Below are positions 27,164-36,036 of a stretch of DNA of 36,036 nt, piece by piece (within the stretch, counting starts at the first letter, position 1; every line of letters begins with the position of its first letter). The notes beneath the pieces were generated by a model. That model worked only from the letters and a program-made list of their open reading frames with translations, did no database searches and had not been told where the DNA came from. Both the position numbers and the translations under genes were made by a program. The DNA lies in assembly GCF_000586435.1 (NCBI RefSeq), contig NZ_BAWH01000028.1:1-36036 (forward strand), given 5' to 3'. Origin of the DNA: Psychrobacter sp. JCM 18901. Its GTDB lineage: Bacteria > Pseudomonadota > Gammaproteobacteria > Pseudomonadales > Moraxellaceae.

Positions 27164-27484
27164 ATGAATGATTATATTATGAAAATAAGATTTGATTTTT
27201 ATACGCCAAGTGAAATTTCTCAGATTTTAGGTGAACGCTTAAAAACGCAGAGACTGGCATTAAACTTAACACAAGCCGCTTTAGCAGATAAGGCTGGTAC
27301 TGGCATCAGTACTGTTGCTCGTATTGAGTCTGGTCAGGGCGGTACACTAGACAATATAATCAGGCTCGCTATGGCTCTTGGCATGGTAAATCACTTTTCT
27401 GAATTATTTGATGTAGTGCCTACCAATATAGAAGATGTTATCGCTAAACAAAATCCACGCTTGCGCGCCTCAAATAAAAGCTGA
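27164..27484 (+). CDS. hipB: HipB-like antitoxin, XRE-family regulator
   Basis: The ORF is intact at 106 aa. The XRE helix-turn-helix spans about residues 20-75: ILGERLKTQRLALNLTQAALADKAGTG, then STVARIESGQGGTLDNIIRLAMALG. The C-terminal tail (EDVIAKQNPRLRASNKS) is basic, as in HipB-type antitoxins. A second in-frame ATG at 27179 is equally possible; neither has a clear ribosome-binding site, and the predicted leader is only about 13-28 nt. The HipA-like gene begins 19 bp downstream. It should bind its kinase partner and repress the pair through the palindrome upstream. Confidence 0.82.
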   Translation: MNDYIMKIRFDFYTPSEISQILGERLKTQRLALNLTQAALADKAGTGISTVARIESGQGGTLDNIIRLAMALGMVNHFSELFDVVPTNIEDVIAKQNPRLRASNKS

Positions 27485-27502
27485 TATAAGGTAGCCACCT
27501 CA

Positions 27503-28762
27503 ATGTATCAACCGATATCAATTATCAATATTTACTACCAAGGATTCGGAGACAAACGTCTTATCGGTAAATTAACGATGGATGGACGACGCCCTACCTT
27601 TGGCTATGATGCGGCGTGGCTGACTGATGGACTGGAGTTATCACCAATTGAGATGCCCTTACGATCAGCACCTTATTATGGTACTCATGCGTCGAGCCAT
27701 TACCTATGCGGATTATTATCAGACAGCTTACCTGATGGTTGGGGAATGCTGCTCATGGATAGGTTCTTTCGAAAAACAATGTCTCATGCTACGTCAATCA
27801 ATGTTTTAGATCGCCTCGCTTATATTGGTAATTCAGCAATGGGAGCACTTAGTTTTGAGCCACAACAAGATTTATCAGGCGCTGATATCGATATTAATGA
27901 TTTTACTTTAGCCAAACTGGCCGCTGCCAATCAATCGATTTTATCCGGACAAGATAGCAACATACTGGCTGAGCTCATCGTTATCGGCGGCTCACCACAA
28001 GGTGCAAGACCAAAAGCACTTGTCCTATATGATGAGGCAACCGAGTTTATTACTACGGACTTAAAAAGCGAACAGCCATCCGCAGCGCCGTGGCTGATTA
28101 AGTTTCCTGCCCAATCTGAGCATAAAAGCGTTTGCCTATTAGAGTCAATTTATGCTGATATGGCTAAGCAAGCAGGCCTAAACATGCCTGCGCATCATTA
28201 TTTTGATATCGGTGAAAAACATGCTGCTTTTGGGGTTGAGCGTTTTGACCGTATGGACAATCAACGCGTTCATACTCATACGCTGGCAGGTTTATTAGAC
28301 ATTGATTTTCGCATCCCATCATTAGATTATCTGCAGTATTTACGCTGCGTGCGTATGTTGACCCAATCACAAGTTGCTGTAGAAGAGGGTTTTAGACATG
28401 CTGTATTTAATGTCATCTTTAACAATAAAGACGATCATAGCAAGAACTTCTCTTTTATGATGGACAAGGCTGGCAGGTGGTCATTGTCGCCTGTCTATGA
28501 TCTCGTTTATAACTCAGGTATGAACGGTTATCATCAAATGGATGTGACTGGTGAAGCTCAATACCCTACCCGATCTCACTTATTAAAGTTGGCTAAACTT
28601 GCTGATATTAAGCAAAAAAAGGCACAAGCTATTATTGATCAGGTAGCATCAGTTGCTGAGGACTTTTTGACTGTTATTAAAGATCATAACATTGAGAAAG
28701 AATTATCAAATCAGGTCATTCATGATATAAAAGCCAATCTCAATCGGATGGCAAATCAATAA
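27503..28762 (+). CDS. hipA: HipA-like serine/threonine kinase toxin
   Basis: The ORF is intact at 419 aa, normal for HipA. It has an N-terminal HipA_N region (GDKRLIGKLTMDGRRPTFGYD), then LPDGWGMLLMDR, the Gly-rich loop VIGGSPQGARPKA, the catalytic loop FNNKDDHSKNFSFM (about 306-319; D for phosphotransfer, N for metal) and the D of PVYDLVYN as the metal-binding motif. HipA toxins phosphorylate tRNA-charging or related targets and induce dormancy; the target is not deducible. Both partners are in frame in a window where many genes are not, which supports a functional module. A strong terminator follows at 28890-28929. Confidence 0.85.
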   Translation: MYQPISIINIYYQGFGDKRLIGKLTMDGRRPTFGYDAAWLTDGLELSPIEMPLRSAPYYGTHASSHYLCGLLSDSLPDGWGMLLMDRFFRKTMSHATSINVLDRLAYIGNSAMGALSFEPQQDLSGADIDINDFTLAKLAAANQSILSGQDSNILAELIVIGGSPQGARPKALVLYDEATEFITTDLKSEQPSAAPWLIKFPAQSEHKSVCLLESIYADMAKQAGLNMPAHHYFDIGEKHAAFGVERFDRMDNQRVHTHTLAGLLDIDFRIPSLDYLQYLRCVRMLTQSQVAVEEGFRHAVFNVIFNNKDDHSKNFSFMMDKAGRWSLSPVYDLVYNSGMNGYHQMDVTGEAQYPTRSHLLKLAKLADIKQKKAQAIIDQVASVAEDFLTVIKDHNIEKELSNQVIHDIKANLNRMANQ

Positions 28763-28889
28763 ACCTTAAGAAGTTGTTAAATTTGTTGTTAAAAATAAAT
28801 ACTTAACTACCTTATCCCTTAATAATAAAGGATTATGCTAAGTTAGTCGTTGCGTGGTGGGCGCACCATCAAACAATATTAGAAGTAAT

Positions 28890-28929
28890 AAAAAACCCTT
28901 GTAAGCCTTGTGCTACAAGGGGTTTTTTA
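28890..28929 (+). terminator. Rho-independent terminator after hipA
   Basis: The stem CCCTTGTA / TACAAGGG encloses a 10-nt loop, flanked by A6 and GTTTTTT. Confidence 0.85.
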
Positions 28930-29102
28930 TATTCAAGGGTTAATAGGCAAGGTTAGTAAGGAATAATAAAATTATATCTTGGTTACTTTTGACGGTATCG
29001 ACCAATATCGACAAATAAGATACCTTCAAAATCATTAACTTACACATTACTGAAACAAGCTAAGCGACCATACAGACCTTATAGTTTTATATTAAGGCAT
29101 AG

Positions 29103-29142
29103 AAAAATCACCCTAACTGTTCAAGTTAAGGTGATTTTTTTT
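29103..29142. terminator. Terminator after malic enzyme gene (bidirectional)
   Basis: The stem TCACCCTAAC / GTTAAGGTGA has one mismatch and is flanked by A5 and T8. It is positioned 45 bp past the malic enzyme stop on the minus strand. Confidence 0.75.
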
Positions 29143-29187
29143 ATGGTGTTTGCAATATTGATAATAGCTAACTATCTAATCTCTAAC

Positions 29188-30869
29188 CTAGAAAGAAGTA
29201 CGGCGATAGTTACGATATTCAGGTAACCAAAAGTTCGCTTTTAATCGGCGTTGTAAATTCTCCGATGTGATAGGTAGTGCTAGCTTATCTTGAGCCGCTT
29301 GCAATGCCACTGCATACGCTATTTTTTCACTGATCTCTCTGATAACTTTGATCGGCGGTAAGATAGCACCAGGTGCTTTTTCGTATTCCATTGATATATC
29401 TGCAAGGGCTTGGCTTGCTGCCGTTAGCATATTATCGCTGATACCTGTCGCACGTGCTGCTAAAACACCCAGACCAATACCAGGGAAAATATAGCTGTTA
29501 TTACACTGAGACACCTCAAAAGTCTGACCGTTATAAGTGGTATGAGGAAACGGACTACCCGTCGCAACAATTGCCTTACCTTTACTCCAATTCATGACTT
29601 CTTGCGGCGTTGCTTCCACACGAGACGTTGGATTTGAAAGTGGTAGTACAATTGGGTGCTCAGTATTAGCACATAGCGATTCGATCACTTCTTGGGTGAA
29701 CAGACCTTTTTGTCCGCTAACACCAAATAATACGGTAATTTTTGCTTGTTTAACTACTTGCGCTAAGCCGAGTTTCTTACTTTTATCCCAGCTTGCAATA
29801 GCTGATTCTTTTTGTACTAACGGTTCTTGGAATTTTTGCAGTTCTGTCATGCCATCTGTTAGCAAGCCATAGCGATCAACCATGAATACTTGACTACGAG
29901 CTTGCTCTTCAGTCAATCCTTCACGCTGCATTTGGCGAATAATATGCTCAGCAATACCGCAACCTGCAGATCCTGCGCCTAAAAATGCGATATTCTGTTG
30001 GCTAAGTTTTTGACCTTTATTTAGACACGCTGCAATCAGAGTACCAACCGATACCGCAGCAGTCCCTTGAATATCATCATTAAAGCAGCACAGCTGATCA
30101 CGATATTTATTCAATAATGGTGTCGCGTTTTCCTGAGCAAAATCTTCAAATTGCAATAACACTTCTGGCCAACGACGCTTAACGCTTGAATAAATAAATC
30201 CACAAATTCATTATATTCATCGCCAGAGATGCGCGGATTTCTCCAGCCCATATACATAGGATCGTCAAGCAGCTGTTGGTTATTGGTGCCGACATCCAGC
30301 AAAATAGGTAGACAATAAGCTGGGCTAATACCACCACAAGCCGTATATAAAGACAACTTACCGATTGGAATGCCCATACCGCCAATACCCTGATCTCCTA
30401 GGCCCAAGATACGTTCACCGTCAGTAACAACTATCACTTTAACGTTTTGTTTGGTGGCATTTTGTAGCATGTCGTCGATTTTGTGACGCTCAGGATATGA
30501 GATAAACAAACCACGTTTACGACGATAAATTTGCGAGAACTTTTCACACGCCTGACCAACGGTTGGGGTATAAATGAGCGGCATGACTTCTTCGATATGC
30601 TGCTCAATTAAATGATGAAATAAGGTTTCATTGGTATCTTGTATATTACGCAAGTAAATATGCTTATCCATCGCATCAGTGAATGAGCTTAGTTGATGAT
30701 AAGCACGTAATGATTGTTCTTCAATTGTTTCAATATTATGAGGTAATAGCCCCGTTAAATTAAAGCTACTACGTTCTTCTGATGAAAAAGCACTACCTTT
30801 ATTCAGTAAAGGTGTCTCTAAAAGAGCGGGTCCAGCAACAGGAATATATAAAGGACGCTTGTTTGACAT
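29188..30869 (-). CDS. maeA: NAD-dependent malic enzyme (frame break)
   Basis: Reconstructed length is about 560 aa, the usual size. It has the N-terminal SFNLTGLLP, the active-site tyrosine region [16 protein letters not shown], then [37 protein letters not shown] (metal and substrate), the Rossmann motif [16 protein letters not shown] and [14 protein letters not shown]. It oxidatively decarboxylates malate to pyruvate in the cytosol. The frame break near 30178-30184 lacks one A: TTA AAG CGT CGT TGG restores [17 protein letters not shown]. This is a core gene with no other damage, so the break is most likely an assembly error. It is monocistronic between terminators at 29103 and 31026. Confidence 0.9.
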
Positions 30870-31025
30870 AATGTAATCTTCTTATTAAAGGCATATGAGT
30901 GAAAGCTATGCTAGTGCTGCATTATACATAGCATCGACTGGTATTTAACAATAGATAACAAAATCATTTTGAATAAATGTGCTTCTGAACTCGAGGTCAC
31001 TGATACATTTACCGAGAAATAATCA

Positions 31026-31053
31026 AAAAGCACTACCAATCGGCAGTGCTTTT
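31026..31053. terminator. Terminator between dld and malic enzyme genes
   Basis: The perfect stem AAAAGCACT / AGTGCTTTT has a 10-nt loop and lies 58 bp past the dld stop on the minus strand. The A run becomes the U tract in that direction. Confidence 0.8.
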
Positions 31054-31110
31054 AAGTCTTATTGAGAATTTATGATAAACACATACTGAACTATTCAGCA
31101 GCTTAGTCAT

Positions 31111-32862
31111 TTACAAACAGCACGAGCAATTACGTTTGGTTTTCGACATTTTACCAACACCCGGATTGAATGTATTGGTTGGGTCTAGACTTTTATAAAA
31201 GTTCTGCAAATCGGGTTCCGCTTCGTACAGATGACCTACATTGTGCTCAGCGGGATATTTGGCTCCGCGTGCGCTCAACAGCTCTAACATCATTTTTTTG
31301 ACAAGGTGTGCATCGCTGCCCTTCTTCAAAATATAGTCTTGATGAAATACGTAACAAAAGAAATGTCCGTAATAAAGTTTCTTCTCCAAATGCTTTTCAA
31401 TTTCTTCAGGTAACGTTTCAAGCCAGTTCAACTCGTTACGCGGTATGGCAATATCCAGCGCTAATATCTCGCCGACTTCCTGCTCATGGACGACTTCATA
31501 CCTTAATGCAGCACCTGCCGCAGCAAAACGATGTAAAAAAGCGCTTTCTGATTCTTCTTGACTACATTCAAAATAGTTACCCGTGTCTGACACGGCAAAA
31601 AACGCCTTCAAAAAATCCTGTGCTTCCTCTATACCTTCATCACTCATTTTTAAGATTAGATGATGCTCGTACTTATCTCGGTATTCAGTCATTCGCTTCG
31701 GTAAATGCTTTGGGAACATATTGGCAACGAACTGCATAACTTTGTCAGTAAAGTGCTTTGGCATCCATGACCATTTATGGAACTTTGCATCCATAGCGCC
31801 TTTAATAGAAAACAGTCTAGGTAAGGCATTTGTACCGAGATGTTTAATACTCAGAAACGTGTCTTTTCCGTATTTAGCGGATACATCGAATATATCACGA
31901 TGCATGTACTCACCCACTTCAGGGATATTATCAAAGCTTGATAATATTTGCCTTCTGAGCTGTGCAAGCTCACTCACACTGTTGGTGCCTATATAAAATG
32001 TTTTCTCTTTTGCAGCCGTTGGATAGGTATCAAGACGCACTGCAAACACGGCAAGTTTACCAGCGCAGCCACTGGCTTCATACAGTCTTCGCTTATCCGC
32101 ATTAAAACGACTTGGCGTACTTGCATCAACATCTTTTACTCTGGCGATATATTCTTTATCAGATGCATCTTACCAGTATCAGGTAATGCTCTTTTATCAA
32201 AATTACCTGTTTGCAGATTAGTGAGTATTTCTTCTGGAGTGTCGCCTAACTCTACATCTAGGTGATTAACCAGCACTAGCTGACCGTGCTTGTCTATTTG
32301 GGCAAATAAAGCAAGCTCAGTATAAGCAGGACCTCTTTTAACCAGTGCCCCACCTGAGTTATTAGAAACACCGCCAATGATAGATGCACCTAACGTCGAT
32401 GAACCGATGACCGAGTGAGGCGCTCTATTTACGGCTTTAAGCTGACTTTGCAATTGGTGCAACGTGGCGCCAGGTAAGCTAATCACTTGCTCGTTATCAT
32501 TCACCAAATACAACTGATTCATTGCAAGGGTATTGATCACAACCACTGGTCTATCGTAATCATTACCGCTCGGGGTTGAGCCTTCCGTCAGCCCTGTTTT
32601 TGCTGCTTGCATGATAATAATGCAGTCGCCTTCCACACATATTTCTAGACTACGCCAAATCTCCAGCAGCGTTTGCGGAAACAAAACAGCCAAAGCGCTG
32701 CCGCCGCCAGAACGCCACCCCATTCTATAGTGTTCGTTTTTTTTCCGGATCAGCCTGTACATTGCCGGCTCCCAGTAAATGGGTTAGCTTGTCTAACACT
32801 TGATCAGGGCTAATGATGTCTTGAGAAGGCATATTTGATGAGAAAAGGTTTGATGAATGCAT
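31111..32862 (-). CDS. dld: Quinone-dependent D-lactate dehydrogenase (two frame breaks)
   Basis: Reconstructed length is about 583 aa. The FAD-binding PCMH domain shows WRSGGGSALAVLFP, MQAAKTGLTEGSTP and IIGGVSNNSGGALVKRGPAY. The C-terminal membrane-associated domain includes KYPAEHNVGHLY and ends DPTNTFNPGVGKMSK. It oxidises D-lactate to pyruvate with quinone at the inner membrane. Breaks lie at the A8 run (complement of 32737-32744) and near 32160-32168, where one base restores SDKEYIARVKDVDA. The start is ATG 32862 with AAGAGA upstream; the N-terminal frame MHSSNLFSSNMPSQ continues to the first break. It lies 33 bp after lldP on the same strand, so the two form an operon. Confidence 0.9.
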
Positions 32863-32895
32863 ATCAATCTCTTTATCTTGGAGGTTACATGTGCT

Positions 32896-34607
32896 TTATG
32901 GTGCTAAAGGACCTTGAAAACCGAAAATGTAAATGGTAGCCATAACGATTATTCCGCAGAACAACACATAATAGATGGTAGGTAAAATAGTACGCCTAAG
33001 TGTGGCGCCCTCCATACCGAGTAGGCCCACCGTTGCTGATGCAGCCACCACATTATGTACTGCAATCATATTACCAGCAGCCGCACCAACTGCTTGAGCC
33101 GCGATGATTAGAGAAGGTGAAATATGTAAGCTCATGGCGGCTTCGTATTGGAATTGACTGAACATCATGTTGGATACGGTATTAGAGCCCGCGATAAAGG
33201 CACCTAACGCACCAATGGTTGCACTGATTAAGGGGAAAACACTACCAAAAGTACCCGCAAACAACTCTGCACTGGCGACAGGCATACTCGCCACATCTGA
33301 TAAGTTTACGCCTGAATTAATAAAAATTCTAACCATTGGAATCGTAAAAATAAGGACAAATCCGGCCCCTAGTACAGTTTTTCCTGATTCTTTGAAGGCA
33401 TTGTTTAGTGCACTGGCAGGTTTGTTCGTTTGAAAAGCTGCGGCAACCAAGGCGCTAATTAATAACAAGCCGCCTGGTAAGTATAAAGGACTAAAACTGG
33501 CACTGATATCTGCCTCACTTAAAATCAAGGTTAGGTCTACTGTCGCGCTGTTCAGCAAAGACTGAAAGCCTGTTAATACTCTAGAACACACCAATAAAAG
33601 GGCAACTAACAAATAAGGGAACCATGCCATGACCGTGGACATCTTTTTATCACTTAACGCAGGAGTGATGTCTTCTTTGCTGACCACTAGCTTACCAAGC
33701 CATTCACTTGGCCAGTTTTTTTGCGGCTCAAAATCCCATGTAGTTTTTGGCACTAAAAATCCACGTTTTGCCGCATTAACAACGATGGCGACACTAACCA
33801 AACCACCGACCAGTGACGGAAACTCTGGTCCTAAAAAGATACCAGTCAAAGTATAAGGAAGCGTAAATGCCAAACCTGCAAAAATAGCAAATGGCCAAAT
33901 AGCGAAGCCTTCTCTCCAGCTTTTATTTTTACCAAAAAATCGAGTCAGCATCATTACCATAAAGAGTGGCATAGACGTACCAATGACCCCGTGCATAATG
34001 GCGACTTGACTGGTAATCAGTTGTAAAAAGTCGCCCCACTCTAGTCCTTGTTTTGCCAACTGAGTGCTGATAGCAGCTTTATCCAAGCCTTTGTTTACGC
34101 CAATAACGATAGGCGTACCGACCGCACCAAATGATACAGGCGTACTTTGTATCATCATTCCCATTAACACGGCACCTAGTGCTGGAAAGCCTATCGCGAC
34201 CAGTAACGGCGCGGCAATAGCGGCCGCTGTACCAAAGCCAGCCGCTCCCTCAAGAAAGCAACCAAAGCACCAAGCAATAATAATGGCTTGCACCCGCCTA
34301 TCTGGCGATACATTGGTAAATCCAGCACGGATAACGGCGATGGCACCAGTATGCTTTAACGTATTCAATAAGAAAATAGCGCCAAATACGATCCACAATA
34401 CTGAGACGGTAATGACCATTCCTTGAATAATCGATGAAGACACGCGATTAAGCGTCATATCCCATACAAAGAGGGCAAGCGCGGCAGTAACCGCCAGAAC
34501 GATTGGCATGGTTCTTTTGGCTGACCATTGCAAGCCTATCAAAAAAATACCACAGAGAACGATTGGCAGTAATGCAACAGTCCATATATTGTTTGATTCA
34601 AAATCAT
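32896..34607 (-). CDS. lldP: L-lactate permease LldP (frame break near start)
   Basis: The reconstructed protein has about 570 aa and a dozen or more membrane segments. Family signatures are CFGCFLEGAAGFGTAAAIAAP, STPVSFGAVGTPIVIG and, near the C terminus, AGSNTVSNMMF and AVGAAAGNMIAVHNVVAA. It imports lactate with protons. The long frame starts at 34542, but the upstream reading NIWTVALLPIVLCGIFLIGLQ is clearly part of the protein and has no start of its own. The ATG at 34607, with AAGGAT just before it, joins after restoring one base near 34597-34602 (TTGAA to TTGGAA, reading MILESNNIWT). It is the first gene of the lldP-dld operon. Confidence 0.9.
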
Positions 34608-34867
34608 AATCCTTTTTTTATCGTGTAATCTTCCTTGAACCACTTCATCTAAGCATTTGTTTTTATAACTTCATGCTGTCGGTCAGACGAAGCTGAAAAC
34701 AATCTCTGTCAGTGACATGATTAATAGAATGGTTAAATAAACAAATGCTCAAAATTCCCTAAAATATTCTACGCCTTGTCAATACATTGATATATTGCAT
34801 CAAAGGACAATATTATTTTCTTTTTTTGCTATAATCCAAAACGTATTACACCAATTGAGGAACAAGT
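34608..34867. promoter_or_regulatory. Divergent lldP / LysR promoter region
   Basis: It contains the LysR-type operator at 34776-34810. A TATAAT at 34830-34835 serves as −10 for the LysR gene. On the minus strand, TTGACA (complement of 34778-34783) is a candidate −35 for lldP; its −10 is less clear. Confidence 0.55.
34776..34810. promoter_or_regulatory. Candidate LysR-type operator (nested inverted repeats)
   Basis: The inner repeat TTGAT-N7-ATCAA (34787-34803) fits the T-N11-A rule for LysR sites. An outer pair TTGTC (34776-34780) and GACAA (34806-34810) is nearly concentric. It overlaps the −35 zones of both divergent promoters. Control of lldP-dld by the adjacent LysR protein is inferred. 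Confidence 0.6.
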
Positions 34868-35773
34868 ATGGGCAAAGCTGACGATATGATTTTATTCGTC
34901 CAAGTGGTTGATGAAGGGTCATTTTCTCGGGTCGCTGAAAAGCTGTCATTAACGAATTCAGTGGTAAGTAAACGCATTGCAAGATTAGAAGAGAGCTTAA
35001 ACGCACAGCTACTGTATAGGACAACCAGAAAGTTAAGCTTAACCGATGCAGGAAGGACGCTTTATGACAAAGCTAAAATCGCTAAATTTGCCTTTCAGGA
35101 AGCTGAAAATGCCGTTACAGGCTATGGTGAGGACATGAAAGGCAACATACGTATAACCATGCCAGCGGTCTCTGCAAATCTAATATTGAGCGAATCCATT
35201 GCCGAATTCTGTAAACAACACCCAGAAATATCAGTAGATTTACAGATTACCAATCGATTGGTTGATTTGATAGAAGAAGGATTTGATCTGGCGATAAGGA
35301 CAGCAGAGCTTGAAGACTCATCACTCATTGCAAGACGTCTTATAGATAGCCAGTGGGTCATATGTGCGACACCAGACTATTTAGAGCGACACGGTATACC
35401 TCAAACCCCTGAACAATTACGGAGTCATGAGTGTTTGGTCTATAAGTTTGATCATACGGCGAATGGTATATGGCCGCTATATATAGATGGCACGGAGCAA
35501 CTGCTTCCTGTACAGGGTCGGTTTCATAGCAATCATCTTAATGCGATTAAACAAGCGACCCTTAGCGATTTAGGTATCGCCTTTTTACCACAAGCACTTG
35601 TTTATGAAGAAATGCGGCAAAATACGCTCTCTCAGATTTTGCAGCGCTTTACACGAAAAAAAATGGGTATGTATGCGGTTTATCCCAAGGCGCGGCAACC
35701 GGACCAAAAGTTGAAACTGCTTGTAGCGCATCTGCGAGAATCATTACATCAAAAACAGGCTTACTACTGTTAA
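34868..35773 (+). CDS. LysR-family transcriptional regulator
   Basis: The ORF is intact at 301 aa with GAGG 8 nt before the ATG. The N-terminal winged helix-turn-helix spans about 1-60 (MILFVQVVDEGSFSRVAEKL, then SVVSKRIARLEESLNAQLLYRTTRKLSLTDAG). The effector domain spans about 90-290 (GNIRITMPAV…FDLAIRTAELEDSSLIARRL…LSDLGIAFLPQAL). Sequence resembles the large group of LysR proteins that regulate an adjacent divergent metabolic operon. Here that operon is lldP-dld, so lactate or pyruvate is a plausible effector. Lactate operons in relatives more often carry a GntR-type LldR, which makes this arrangement unusual. Confidence 0.88.
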   Translation: MGKADDMILFVQVVDEGSFSRVAEKLSLTNSVVSKRIARLEESLNAQLLYRTTRKLSLTDAGRTLYDKAKIAKFAFQEAENAVTGYGEDMKGNIRITMPAVSANLILSESIAEFCKQHPEISVDLQITNRLVDLIEEGFDLAIRTAELEDSSLIARRLIDSQWVICATPDYLERHGIPQTPEQLRSHECLVYKFDHTANGIWPLYIDGTEQLLPVQGRFHSNHLNAIKQATLSDLGIAFLPQALVYEEMRQNTLSQILQRFTRKKMGMYAVYPKARQPDQKLKLLVAHLRESLHQKQAYYC

Positions 35774-35793
35774 GTAATAAGCTTGTTTTTGAT
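35748..35793. terminator. Strong hairpin terminator overlapping the LysR stop
   Basis: ATCAAAAACAGGCTTACTA pairs with TAATAAGCTTGTTTTTGAT across a short loop, with few mismatches. The LysR stop codon at 35771-35773 lies in the loop. The U-rich arm follows in both directions. Confidence 0.75.
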
Positions 35794-36036
35794 GTGAATA
35801 AGCAAAGATGAATGAGAGTGTTTGTAGATAATAATCATATATGTCGACTTCGCTTTAATCAAAGCAAAGAACGCCTGAGCACTATTAGCTACAAGTATAA
35901 AGTACTCAGACATGAAGTTCAGTTTTACTAGACAATGTTATTAACATAGGCGTTTAATAGCTAAACTTTATTACCGAGTAGCTTTCATAAAGGCTGACCA
36001 ATCTAAATAAAGTTTTATAATCCATTGACTGTATAG

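Larger units (their letters stand above)
28763..29187. other. Convergent intergenic region
   Basis: It holds two terminators (28890-28929 and 29103-29142). No gene is seen between them. An inverted-repeat-like GGTGGGCGCACC lies near 28856-28867. Confidence 0.5.

Noticed and set aside
1584..32744. Homopolymer breaks as phase-variable switches
   Set aside because: Runs of 6-8 are short for contingency loci and they also occur in core enzymes. Sequencing error explains the pattern more simply. The TA tract at 10057 is kept separately as an exception.
1..36036. CRISPR array, tRNA or rRNA genes, or prophage structural genes
   Set aside because: No regularly spaced repeats, no recognisable tRNA cloverleaf sequence, and no capsid, tail or phage integrase gene were seen.

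Overview
The window looks like a chromosomal accessory-rich region of a Moraxellaceae bacterium, most probably Psychrobacter. This is inferred from the moderate-low GC, the AT-rich intergenic DNA, the protein flavour of malic enzyme, quinone-linked D-lactate dehydrogenase, LldP and BCCT genes, and recurring GGTTGCC-type terminators. No rRNA, tRNA or CRISPR array was seen. 

Layout. (1) 1-7.9 kb is a defence-like island. A minus-strand set (PP2C phosphatase, WYL regulator, an unrecognised protein of about 187 aa, DUF1810, PD-(D/E)XK nuclease) is divergent from a plus-strand set (two DUF262/GmrSD-type genes, then the first codons of a type I restriction hsdR). The hsdR remnant carries a 98-bp tandem duplication and is cut off. 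(2) 7.9-9.6 kb holds an IS3-family element with an ATG target duplication, followed by a decayed M48/YgjP-like metallopeptidase, a common hsdR neighbour. (3) 9.9-14.6 kb is a four-gene set: thermostable-hemolysin family protein, AMP-forming ligase, TauD/TfdA-type oxygenase and SDR, probably an orphan small-molecule pathway. (4) 14.6-15.3 kb is a VIT1/CCC1 metal transporter. (5) 15.4-21.2 kb is a seven-gene minus-strand operon: cytochrome b561, QseB/QseC-like two-component system, PepSY protein, small membrane protein, ApbE flavin transferase and ferric-reductase-like membrane protein. It looks like a metal- or redox-responsive electron-transfer module. (6) 21.4-27.1 kb is a mobile-element scrapyard: an internally deleted IS407-type element, a truncated aldo/keto reductase, a BCCT transporter, an IS630 element and dispersed junction repeats. 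(7) 27.1-28.8 kb is a HipBA-type toxin-antitoxin pair with a visible operator. (8) 29.2-35.8 kb is core carbon metabolism: malic enzyme and an lldP-dld lactate operon with a divergent LysR regulator.

A dominant property is that about twenty genes, including core ones, are split by single-base or two-base frame breaks. Many of these sit exactly on A/T or C/G runs. Core genes being hit as often as accessory ones points to uncorrected indels in the assembly for most cases. True decay is better supported for hsdR, the M48 gene, the aldo/keto reductase and the IS407-type transposase, where stops, truncation or larger deletions are present. Coordinates given for split genes span the reconstructed gene.
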